Assembly (NCBI RefSeq): GCF_032854445.1
Contig: NC_088302.1
Span: 21,773,788-21,837,787 of the forward strand
DNA: 64,000 bases
Source of the DNA: Liolophura sinensis
Taxonomy: Eukaryota; Mollusca; Polyplacophora; Chitonida; Chitonidae
Direction: 5' to 3'
The notes under the pieces are model-generated. The model saw nothing but the letters and a program-made list of their open reading frames with translations. It made no database searches and was not told where the DNA came from. The position numbers were made by a program, and so were the translations under genes. Below, piece after piece: positions 47,401 through 59,600 of the stretch; the first letter of the stretch is position 1, and each line of letters starts with the position of its first letter.

Positions 47401-47612
47401 ATGTGTATAATTGTATACCGATATAACCTAGCACACGGCCGTGAAGTCCTGTTGGCGTTCATTTAGCTATAAATACATGACATTTTGTGAGGTAAAGATC
47501 GTTTTATGATTTGAATATTTATATTCATTGACCTCTTTTGTGGTGGACAGTACAGTACCGTCGCAATAGGAGGCAAATCGTAGAGTTACATTTTCGGTCA
47601 AAGCTTTCGTGT
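44425..47612. other. convergent intergenic region, PWP2 3' flank
   Basis: PWP2 (plus) and the CEMIP-like gene (minus) both end here. AATAAA hexamers at about 45126 and 45760 are candidate PWP2 poly(A) signals. It holds a SINE core fragment at 44645-44720 ('cctgtggatggtcctgggat') and a full SINE at 46445-46690. No exon was recognised. Confidence 0.5.
46445..46690 (+). mobile_element. SINE (family 1), diverged full-length copy
   Basis: The head is reduced to 'gaggtggttagcgtgccagc', then 'gcgagttcaaatccggttca' (B box), 'gcagaaggtcgtgggtttca', 'gtgaaatattcatgactacg' and 'cactaatgaagtaaataaat'. Confidence 0.85.
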
Positions 47613-50600
47613 TCAAATGTATGGGTTTTGAATACGGCCTCTATTTCGCCATGGGAATGTAGTTTGTTGAGACATATACGGGTTCTGGGCGTCAGCTTCC
47701 TTCACCCTGGAAGGGTGTTTGCGGGGTTTTACTGTTTTCAGACCTCCGCTGTGCCGTGACGCGGTGCCAGTTGTGACACGGCGCACTAGGGGCGTCGTCC
47801 ACAGAGATCCCGTTATTCTCGGAGGCCATGATGATAATGGGAGGGACACTTCATCCGTGGTAAACGTAACTGTCGGCGTCATCATAGACCAAAACGTGGT
47901 GGCTTTTGTGGTTTGGCTCCAAGTAGGGTAGCCAGTGTGTGGCCTCAGTTGGCCTGGGGTATCGTGACCCGCTGGATGCGTCCCAGATTTCCTCACAGTC
48001 AGGTTTGGCACGGTCTTTCCAGGAACATCAGACCATTTGTATTTTGTGAACGTCTTCCAGATGCAATCCTGCATGGGGGACGACCCGCGGTATGTAAAGT
48101 GAAGACGTTCGCATCCCTTCTCAGAACAGTAGTCATAACCAGTGCGCCCGTACCTCGCCGTCACTTTGAAAAACAGCATTCTGTAAAGGTTAAAAATAAA
48201 AATTATCTTCGTAATTTAACCTAAGTTGTGACATCCTGAAATTATGGCTCTTAACAGCCTGATGGGGTACATGTATATGCATAAAGTACAAAACGTTGGG
48301 GCCTTGTAACTATTCTGGACCAAATATGTCCCTATAACTTTTTGATACGTTTCTCTGCATTTTGTAATTGGCTTCCTTCGTTAAACAATGCGACTCGTCA
48401 TTTCAGATTGATGACATGATGCAACATGTCATCTTGTCAGTATGATATTGCAAATGAACAAGACTGAACTTCGATTTGACTCTCTGATAATTCAGTTTTA
48501 CCATTAATAAGATAAGGCATGTGTGTACCCACGTATACACCTTTGTATATGTCGCACAAGTGTTAAGGTCACCCTCGGAGACGGAAGTACATGGCTTACC
48601 CAGTTTCGGAGTCAACGAAGAACCGGTTTGTCATTGAATTCATTTCTTCCCAAGAGTTCCCTTCGAGGTAACGTTCAGACTTGACAATCACAGTACTGTT
48701 GCCACATCCCCTCTTCTCTAGCTCCCAGAACACAGAAAAGGCATGGAGGTCCTTAATACAAAGTCCTATGCTTGCATAGTCTCCTCTGTAAACGATAAAA
48801 TTCATATGCAAAAGTGTTTGGAAATCGGTATGTTCATGGAAAATTGTGATCTTTTTTAGTTATGACTTGTATGAAAAGAAGCATGTTAATTATGAAGGGT
48901 TTTGAACCACAAAAGCACGTGCTTTGTCATAAAATATGAACTTTTCTGAAGACGTGCTAAAGTGATCGTTATCTGGGTCGACCCGTGAAACAGTTTTATT
49001 GCACCGGAAGAAGAAACCCCATTGGAACGTTTCAGTGCTCTTAGGATTTTCCACATGAAAACTTGTTCGTCTCAAGGGCAGGAATGAACAATAGACTTCA
49101 CTGTTCTGGACCATATTATTTTAGGCGATACAGTTTTCCTATTAACAATAAGAAAACATTTCAGGCAGATAGAGAGAAAAAAATCCCTGTCTTACTTGTC
49201 AAAGGCTACAGGGTAGACGACAATGTCGTGGGGTAGGTCCCAGTCCCAGGAGAGCAGATAGCCTTTGTTTCGGATGATGTTAGGGTGGTACTCCACTCTC
49301 TGCATGGCCCCAGTACCCATGACGACCCCGGCAAGGGATAACGGTTTCTCTGGCACTTCATGACGCCAAATCTTCAAGGTCTTGTAGTGTTCGGGATTGG
49401 CTCGGATAAACAACTGGAGAAGAATACAAGGTATTCAAACTATTGTCTTTTTTGAAATTTTTCTTTCTTCCTCGAAATGCCCGTATTTTGTAATCGGATG
49501 TTAAGATGAGGACTATGATTTTGATTTTATGCTCTGATTTCATGTCTTGTCTGTTGCTGACATCCGGATTTCCGCACTACAAGAACATCAGTCTAGAAAG
49601 CTTTTCGTCTTGACGAATGGAAATAAGACAATCTGTCTGATATAATTTTGTATACATTTCCACTGAAACTGAATCTATGCGTCGAAACAGACGTACGTAT
49701 ACCAGCCGTCAACCAAAATGGACGTTTCCTGTCAATAATAGACGTACATAAAGCTAATTCCGAAAACAACGTTTAACGCAAACCACTAAAGAACTAAGTA
49801 AGTACGTTAATTACGAAATTAGGACGGAATCCTGCCAAGAGAAGCAGTCGACAGTTTTCATTGATGTTGGCAAAACGCAATGAATGTTCTAAGCGAATGA
49901 ATGAAATCAATATCTAAATTGTGTACCGTGCTTGTTGATAAGTTGTCAATAATCACATCCTGTATCTCAGTTGTGTGTTGATTGCAACTGGTCATGTATC
50001 TAACGTGGCCATCTTATTCGGAACGAGGGGCCTCTGTGGCTCAGTCGGTTAAAGCGCTAGCGCAGCGTAATGACCCAGGAGTCTCTCACCAATGCGGTCG
50101 CTGTGAGTTCAAGTCCAGCTCATGCTGGCTTCCTCTCCGGCCGTACGTGAGAAGGTCTGCCAGCAATCTGCGGATGGTCGTGGGTTTCCCCCGGGCTGTG
50201 CCCGGTTTCCACCCACCATAGTGCTGGCCGCCGTCGTGAAATATTCTTGAGTACGGCGTAAAACACCAATCAAACAAATAAAATAAATTATTCGGAACGA
50301 TAAATACGCATCCCCTGCAGACCCGGGTTCAGCGGAATTGGACAAATCTGTACGTGTGTAATACCCGGGATTGGCAGTATTCAGTTCTTTGTGAGCATAC
50401 ATCATAACATTGGCCGTGTTCATGCGTTTGAGTAGTATATGTGTAAGCCTATCGATATCATGATATTATCTTTGAAAGTCTTTATCATTAAATGGTTAAA
50501 AAAAACATATAGACATTCAATGTAAATGGAAAAATTAACAAGTCTCACCGATCCGTATTTTCCTTTGCAAATGACACATTTACAGTCCCAGTTTTCCATG

Positions 50601-53600
50601 CAACCGATGTGCCTCGTGAGCCAGTTGTTCTTGTTTACGATGTAACTGTCGGTATATCCAAGCAGGCTGCCGTCGCGATCATGTACGAGTCGAGTCTGGT
50701 CACCGTCTGAGTTTGGGTATGGACCGAGTGAAAATCGATTTATCTGGAAAACAGGACTTGGAATAATGATGACTTATTCCCAGCCATCATGCATGGTGCA
50801 CGTTCTATATATATACATAAAAATAAAACCAGAAATAAATATAAACTTAGTTATTCTTGAGGAGCAGTGGAAAGAGATCTAAATGACTACAACCAATTTT
50901 TTTCTCACTTTCTCAATAAATTCATAAATATAAAATAAACTCTATAAATCATTATATAAGTCAGGAATTTTTATGAGCCCGAGGGATATGCAATGTTAGA
51001 GAAACCGGAAACATGACAATGTGGCATTCGTGCCCTACGATTTTTCCCCACACCTTGGGGTATTTTACCGATATATACAATTGGGTAAGAGTTGTCTTTT
51101 CTTTTAACCTTTGCGTAAGCGCCGTATAACGATAGAACTCACAAGGCAATTTGTATTGAACAGTGGTATCATTTCTGACGAGTAACCAAAGGACTAAATA
51201 CCTCGCGTAGGCCTATTATGTAAAGTCAGAATAGCAAAACTAAAAATTAAAATTTCACTGACATATCAAGAAAATAAAAACAACTGTCGCCTCCGTGAAA
51301 AAGCTACATGTATATTTGCCAGAATAAAATCGTTTACTTTTTGTTTACTTGGTCAAATACGGGCAATACATAGTGCTATATTGTGCACACCGTAGACCTA
51401 TCTGGGTTGGGCAGTCTCCCAAATAACGTGTGGTAATGTCAGTGAAGAATGGGCAAACATGCCCGGAATTATTATAGGCTTTTCAATTAGGACACTATAA
51501 TGCCAGCGTTTATGAAAAAGAAAAAAAACACTTATACAATAATTATTAATATGCGCCTGTTTTGAGCTTGCATGTGGTTTAAATATTACAGGCGTTGTTT
51601 TTGGAACAGTGGTGAAATCACCTTGTATACATCTCACAAATATTAAATATGATCATCAATTATTATAATCGAAGCGCACATTAAGTCAAAACCATTTTGA
51701 CCGACAAACAAACAGACGGACGGACAGACAGATATGCCGAGCGACTATAACAGAGGTTCTTGTCAAAAATTCATATCACGCAATGAATAATTATCACGAT
51801 GAGTGTTGCGAGGTTAACAGTTTGAAGCATGCAGGAATTTAATCCTGTATCACTTGTAGCTTAAAGTTCCGGAATTATCTTGACTCCAACGACGCAGTAT
51901 AAGAGTGCAGTGGAGCTTTGAATTCATTCGCCTTAACAGATACCGGTTCATGCTACAGTTGACAATTTATATATGTACCCTGGTGGGGATTTTAAACACA
52001 GTCAGATAAAATGGGTTAATTACCTTTAAAAAGTAAAAAATTCGTGCGAAATGGGCTGATTAACTCGGAAGACAAGCCATGCAGTTCAAGCGTTGCGAAT
52101 AGGTCCTATGTGTTGTCATGTAAACATCTACATATGTATATTAGAAATAAGCGAATAGCAAATTGTATAAGACAGATATTTATTTATTGGATTGGCGAAT
52201 GTTTAACGCCTTAATGAAAAATTTTCCACGTATCTGTGACGGTGATAAGGTTTATGGGTGGGGAAAACTAGTGTCTGAAATAAACGACCGCCCTATCTCA
52301 ATTACATAATGAGTCTATTGAGTTAAAGTCGCATCTTTCTTGAGCTTTTGGGGGCCCTCGGTGGCCGAGAGGATTGGGACGACAGCACGGCGCAATGGCC
52401 CAGGAGCCTTCCACCAATGCCGTCGCTGTGAGTTCAAGTCCAGTTCATGCTGGTTTCCTCTCCGGCCGTAGGTGGGAAGGTCTGTCAGCAATCTGCACAT
52501 GGTCATGGGTTTCTCTCTGGCTCTACTCAGTTTTCTCCTACCACAATGCTTACCGTCGTCATATAAGTAAAATATTTTTGAGTACGGCGTAAAACACCAA
52601 TAAAATAAATAAATTCTTGAGCTTAAGCGGGATTCCAGCATGCGACTCCATCGACCGACTGTAGTGCAGAAACAAGGCGTTTTAGTCATAGATAACCTTG
52701 AGATTTAATTGATTTCCGTCACAAAGATGAGAAAGGAGATCCTGTAGTTATACGCTTCACGGCTCAAAATGATCAGATTCTGCCCCAGGTAGGACAATTG
52801 TACATGGAGTGCATGCATGCACATAAACCGCAATCAAAGTACACATGTTCTTTTGATCACGGTGAGTTCTCGAGATATCTTGCGCACTGAATACATCTAT
52901 GTGTATGGTTACATCATTCATCACCATACATCTTGTGTGTGGTTCCGCACAATTAGCAAGCTGGGAGCCTCCGTGTCCGAGGTGGTTAGCACCCCAGCAA
53001 GGCGCAATGAACCAGGAGCCTGTTGTATAGTGCGGTTGCTAGGAGTCCAGCTCATTGTGGCTTTCTTTCTGGCCATACGTGGGAAGGTCTACCAGCAACC
53101 TGCGGGTGGTCGTGGGTTTCCCGCGGGTTCTGCCCAATTTCCTCACACCACAATGCTGTCTGCCGTCGTCTAAGTGAAATATTCTTGAGTACGGCGTAAA
53201 CTCCAATCAAATAAATAAATAAATCCAATAAATTCGCAGTCTTTTATAACGCACGGGTTGCCTATTCAGGCTCAATGGCGACTCGGTTCCAAGCTGGACA
53301 GACCATTGTTTTCTTGTAGTACATGGGTACTACTTAGCAGTAATAAACACTGAACCACACAGCTTTTGTCCTAATCACTTTTGGGGGGAAAGGTCCCCCG
53401 CTGGCTACATGTATATTGGTGTATGGTGTAGATATCGTACGTGATGTCCGAATTTCAGTTTGGACGCTGCATTCAGTACGCTCATCTGGCCCGGGGTTCG
53501 CCTGGAGAACGTAATGGCCACATTGTTAGACCAGAAGTCAGCAAAATGGCAGTCTTTGATGATGACTGGCCCTTCCTGAATGTCCACACCTGTCATCCTG

Positions 53601-56600
53601 AAAATGTAGAATAGTACATCATTCATCTAGCAATTAATGTGACATTAACGGGACAAACAGCCGAAACATTTACCAGCATGGCCTAAATACAATAGTATTT
53701 ATTTATATATTCATCTGATTGTTGCTTAACGCCATACTCAAAAATTCCTCACTTGTACAATGGTGGGTAGTTTTGTTAGTCTTGTGTACAGCGTAGCACT
53801 TAAATAAAATAAATACCTCCAACCCAACCACAGCCTGCTTCCTCACCAGCGAATTACAACCTCCGCCCAAGCCCCCACATCAGCAGCATCAATCTTAGTT
53901 ATAGCCACTCTACCTGGAGGCAGCGTGTGTCAACCCAACATCGGCCCTTTCCGCTATGATATGGTTTGTGTCGGTCTCGTTCATAAGCATCTTGTATGTG
54001 TCATTCCCAGACATCTCCGTCATGTTGTAGGACGTCTCCAGCCGCCGACGGTCGTGCCAGTGATCATGGATCTTTGTCATGTTGAAGGGCGCGTCCCGCC
54101 GTCGACGACCGCCCCAATGATGGCCATTGTCACTCTGACCGACGATCAGGGAATGGGCGATTTCTTGATGTGATCCAGCGTCATAAGGAAACGACTTGGA
54201 ACTGTCGGACAACAAAACGAGGAAAATAACGACGAAGGAATCATTAGAGTGCATGTAATGTGCCTCTTTGTTGCAGGACGGATTTCCAACGCTGTTTTAT
54301 CTGGTCCTGCTTCACTGAGACGAAGCCATTACACTGATACGGTTCAACCAGTCGTTACAGTATCCCGTTCATACTGAATGCCAACCGAGGAAGTTACAAC
54401 TTCCTCTTTTAAGGTCTTAGGTGTGACTCGACCCAGGATTGACCCTGGATCTACCCCTCCCGAAGCCTAGCTTGAAGTTACAAGTCATAAGTTGTATATG
54501 TACCTTTTAACTGAAGTTCTCTACTATTTATATGAAGCCTTTAGATTTAAGCCTTCCGAACTTATATTTCATGTATTGATTTAATTATTGATTTGATATT
54601 CATATAGATATTTAATAATTTATTTTGTTGGCCGTTTCCTCCGGCCATAATGCTGGCCGCCGTCGTAAAAGTGAAATATTCTTCACTACGGTGTGAAACA
54701 CCAATAAATAAATAAATAAATACATAAAAAAATAAATAAATTTTGTTTGCCGTAAATTGTATGAAATTGAATGATGCTAGATAAAAATATGGATGCCAAA
54801 TGGAAAGTGGTAGATTACCGAGGAGGAACCATGGCATGCCAGTAGAAATTAAATGATGGCTACAGAAATCAATGAAACTTGTCAGAAAGTCGCCGCATAA
54901 ACCTATCTGGAAACTGAGGGATGCCCGGAGGAAAGACAGGAAAGCCCGCTGTGCCGAATTTAGATTTAGCGAGGCCTTAAGAGTCACTTACACCAGAAGG
55001 TCTCGTAAACGCGCTTATGCTACAATATTAAGATAAGTCGCTACAAAATGTTTAAATATTAAGAATTTTGCTTCAGCATGTTTAGCTTACACCTAAAGCT
55101 AGATACCATTAGCGAAACTGTGGAAAACTGTCATGTACCAATTGGTTACTGAAACTGTTCGACGTAGTATGGTGCATTACCACCCAATCTAGAGACAGTT
55201 GATGGGCAAACAGTAAAGTGGCGTAAAAAAACAACAACATACAAACAAAAGACAAAAACTAAACAAAAAAAAGACGACCTACCTGGAGAATTCCACACTC
55301 TGACCATTGTCCGCGAAACTGAAAAGAGGCACACATACCATATATGTTGTAGAAATCCCAATCCTGGCACTTTCCAATAAAATAACTTATATCGAGGCAC
55401 TAAAGATAAGAATCTGGCTATTTACAGTTGCTTGCATTGTTAATAACCTGAGAGTACTCTGGTTTTATTCCATAAGGCTTCCTTTGTACAAGTGTAAAAT
55501 TTCTATCTAATGTCTGTCTCTTTACGCTTTTATCGCGAAGATGCTAATTTACAAGGATTAATTTACTCACTGCGAATCCACCACGTAAATGTCCCCTCCT
55601 CTGGCGCGCAGGCCGAAGTTGTTTTTGTAGGAAGTCAGTTTCTCTATCATGGCAGGTGATCTCGGTTTCATCACGTCTGAATTCTTATGGGGCATGTACC
55701 TGCAACATATAAATTTGAATTTAATTTTGAAGAAGCCACCATGGTCGTTAAACGCCTAAACCTGTACGCAAAGAGAAAAGGGAAATGAAAGCTGCAAACG
55801 TGACTACATGTAGTATGTTACAGATTGATTGAAATATGTATGATTCAAATGAACTGAAAACTGTTCAAAGTGTCGTGTTTTCATAGCGGCTATATAGGTC
55901 GAAGCATGGTTAGCTCCGTCTTTTAAGCTGGCATTGATGTTGCATTTCGTTAATACCTCACATAAGTTCTAAACATAAAATAAATAAATAAATAAATAAA
56001 AAACGTCCTTACTCAGCCATCTGTCTACTGAGATATTCTTGTGGTTTGTACTTGTTGGCTTCAGAAGGCTTCACCCCGTCATCTATGTAGACTCCATACT
56101 ACAATAAAACTCGTTATAATGTGAATCAGCCAATGGGATAAGTCAGTTTAATCAAAGTGTTCATTGCGCCCATAAACGATTATGATATTTTTTGTAGTAT
56201 AGGTTTCACAAGGTTTTGCGACGGAAAATAAGAAATTTAACACTATATGTTCGGGAAATCACTGCGATGGTTTCTTATATGTAAGATGGACGGTAAGTTT
56301 CTTTGGTATAGAATTTGCCTCGATGAAAGTAGCAGCGATACTCGTCTTTGAGAAGCTAGCTCAGAGACGATTTTCACTGAATGATGACCCAATATACAAC
56401 TGCATGATAGATAAATTACGACCACATTTATTCGTTTTTGGTTGTTAAAGCATTCATCATCTGGCAAGAGTAAACCCTCATTTTCTATGGGCTTTTCATT
56501 ACTTTTATGTAATAATATATGTGTCGTTTCTTGGGAGTCAATTTGCCCATAGATGGTTGAATAAAAACATGAAATGAAACTCAATTTATTGAGAGTTAAT

Positions 56601-59600
56601 TTATACGGAGCGACTTACATTGCTTGAATGCACCCTATTCTTAGAGAACTTTCCCATCGGTGTACGGAGGGCTTTGAATGGAGGCAGTGAACCGGGACCA
56701 TGGCCTGTTGGTTTCTCGTGGAAGATGAACCAAAATCCGGCTTCCTGTAAAAGACAATTACGCTTAGTGTTTAAGGAAAATAAAGGATAAATACGAAGTA
56801 AGCATCAGTAGAAAACTATTAAAAACTGCATCTCGTTTACCCTCGGTAATTTCCGTCGCCAGCTCGTGAATGCTGTAGCATGTATGTCGCATGGCTTCGT
56901 TAGCTGCTTTGCAAACAGTGTAGGCAAGCTAAAGACAAGATGTGGCGAGTTGTGCTGGGCCAAAATCTATTGGTTTCAGGTATGTGCTCCCTTTTGCCGA
57001 GTGAAGATCTGTACAGACTCTGATCACCTGTCTACTTGTAACTTCACACCGTTCATACCAATCTTTACGCCCAGGTGACTTCAGGTGTGTCCGTCTAAAG
57101 GGTTTTAATAATGCCAATATAGGCCTACGCCACCATGTAGCTCATTTTTCAAATACAGTTCTGGTATGACTATGTGTTGTTACGTACGTCTTGGTTAGTT
57201 TGTTATCCTGGACATTTTTTAAGCAGTACTTCTGACAAGAAAAGTGGAAGTATTTTCGGGCGAAGTTTTTAATGGTCTTTATACTGATTATTATTTATCC
57301 TTTTAACAAGCAACCAGTTGGCGAAAATGTAGTAAATGTTAAGCCTGATATATCAAGAGTAGTCTCACTTTATCTACTAGAGATCGTAGGCAATCGACTA
57401 TCTATCGGCTAATCAAATAGTTTACAATGCAGTGTGCACGAAGATTAACAAATGAACCAAACAACGCTGTTTTTTCAGCATCGTATCAGTCATACAATGG
57501 CAGTCAGACGCCGTTTAATGTTTTTCAGCTTACCAGTAGAAGTTTCACCTCAGACTGCAACTTTCATAAAATACTGCGTGAAGTTAACATGCAGCCCTAA
57601 CTGGAATAGACAAAAAGTTGTCGCTGTGTTTACGCGGTATGGGAGCGAGATGCATGCAGCAAACTAACAGTCATTCAAAAGCCACAATTTTCCCTCCTTA
57701 TATGGCTTTTCCGGAAAACTCGTCTTCTGTGCGCAGAGTTATATGACGTAGACATGGTGTTGTCCACTCACCTCACTGCCTCCAGCGGCATTCTCAATGA
57801 AGTTGTTATTGGGATGTGCTATCCAGAATGTAGAAACTGCCCTGTGTGAGAAATGAGACACGTATTAAAATAGATAATTTATATATCTTGTATTTTACAC
57901 GAAATTTCATCGTAATCCGTCTATAACTATTTTCCGTAAAGTTGCTGGCCGACAAAAACATACATAGACAGACAAATAACTTCCATGGCGAAGAAAATTA
58001 GTACTGTAGTGGGGCATAAAATCCCAAAATAAATAAATAAATAAATAAATAAATAGATGATATATCATAATTACAATGAAGCCCAACATACCGTACCTTT
58101 ATATATTGGATTCTTATGCTAAATTCCATGCCCTGTAAATGCCGTGACAACTTACGTGCACTCATGTGCAGCGGGCATGTATCCGGGCCACACCGCTCCC
58201 AGAATGGCCATGCACATGTGCTTGTTCCGGTCCGTGGGTAACAGGGTGCTGGCCTGTGTGACCAGACCAAGGTTGTGGTGGAACGTATTGTTCTGCTCGT
58301 TACCGTCTTCCAGGAAGAAACAATGACCAAGTGTGTCATACCCGACAACATTGGACACCTGGAACACATTATCGTATATACGGTGTATATATACAATCTA
58401 AACACTTATATGTTAAATTTAAAAGCAAAGACCACGCAAACATGAAGTACATGCCAGATGAAAGACCATTAAGTGTTGTTCGAGAAAATAGTTTGATTTA
58501 TTTTTTAGAATATTTTTCGACCCAGTAAAATGCATATAAAACTTTGGATTCTACTGTGACGTTTTCTGACCATATCGGGACCAGTGCTGTCACTTCAGCT
58601 TTTTACCTCTTGACACATGATATTGCATTCAAGAAATGGACAATGAAACGAACGATTTCAAAATAAAATTATTGCTGTGACGTCTCTGATACCTTCAGGG
58701 TCCAAACTGCTCACCATAGGATCCTATGTTTTAAATGCATTTTAATCGGTTCGAAAAATGTAAATCAATCAAACTGTTTTCCTGAACAGTGCTTAATAGT
58801 CTTTTCTGAGTGGTGCTAGCATAGAATATATCATGCTCATTATAGATCGGCATAGTATTATGTTATGGGCAGTACAATACGCCGTTACATCAATAATCGT
58901 AGCCTATAATTTAATCGTAGCCTATAATTTAATAGTCTGTCATATACGACCTAACACTTTGCAGGATTCATTCTCCCAACATTCAGAAAATAGATCAAAG
59001 TAAGTCTGGTGCACACAGGGAATGTTCCAGAATTCCATAGCCATGTGTATCTTATACCAATAGTTATTGTAGACATTACCATTTATACTCTTGATCAATC
59101 CTAAAATTTTATATTAGTGTGACTGCGCATGCGCACCTACCGTCAGACTGCTGGTTCCGTGAACTGTGACACATCGATTATAGCAGTGATGAATAGACAG
59201 ATCCTTGACGTAAGCGCTGTCGGGGTAGTAAGTTTTGGTGTCGGCCAGATCGCCGACATCGTGGAAGTGGACAGGGTAGCGTCCCAGATTGGCTTGCTGT
59301 CCCATGTGTTTCACTTCGAAAGCCTGTAGATGTACTCTCTCGAATCCCCTTAAAAACTTTGAATAGGACAGACCAAATAAAACATTGTTTGCCTGCTTGC
59401 ATGATTTGAGAGATTCAATCGCAAACCAAAACTGTACTATACCGGTATTCAATACGCTACTCTAAAAAAAAAAAAATAATAATAATAATAATAATAGTCT
59501 GTTAAATTTAGCAGAAATTCTGTATTCTTTTTTCGGCGCAGATTACTCGGTTAAATATAACACACATATTCCATTAATTAACATGAATACTGTATAACAC

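Noticed and set aside
47719-47931. Plus-strand open frame of 70 codons
   Set aside because: Antisense shadow of the last exon of the CEMIP-like gene.
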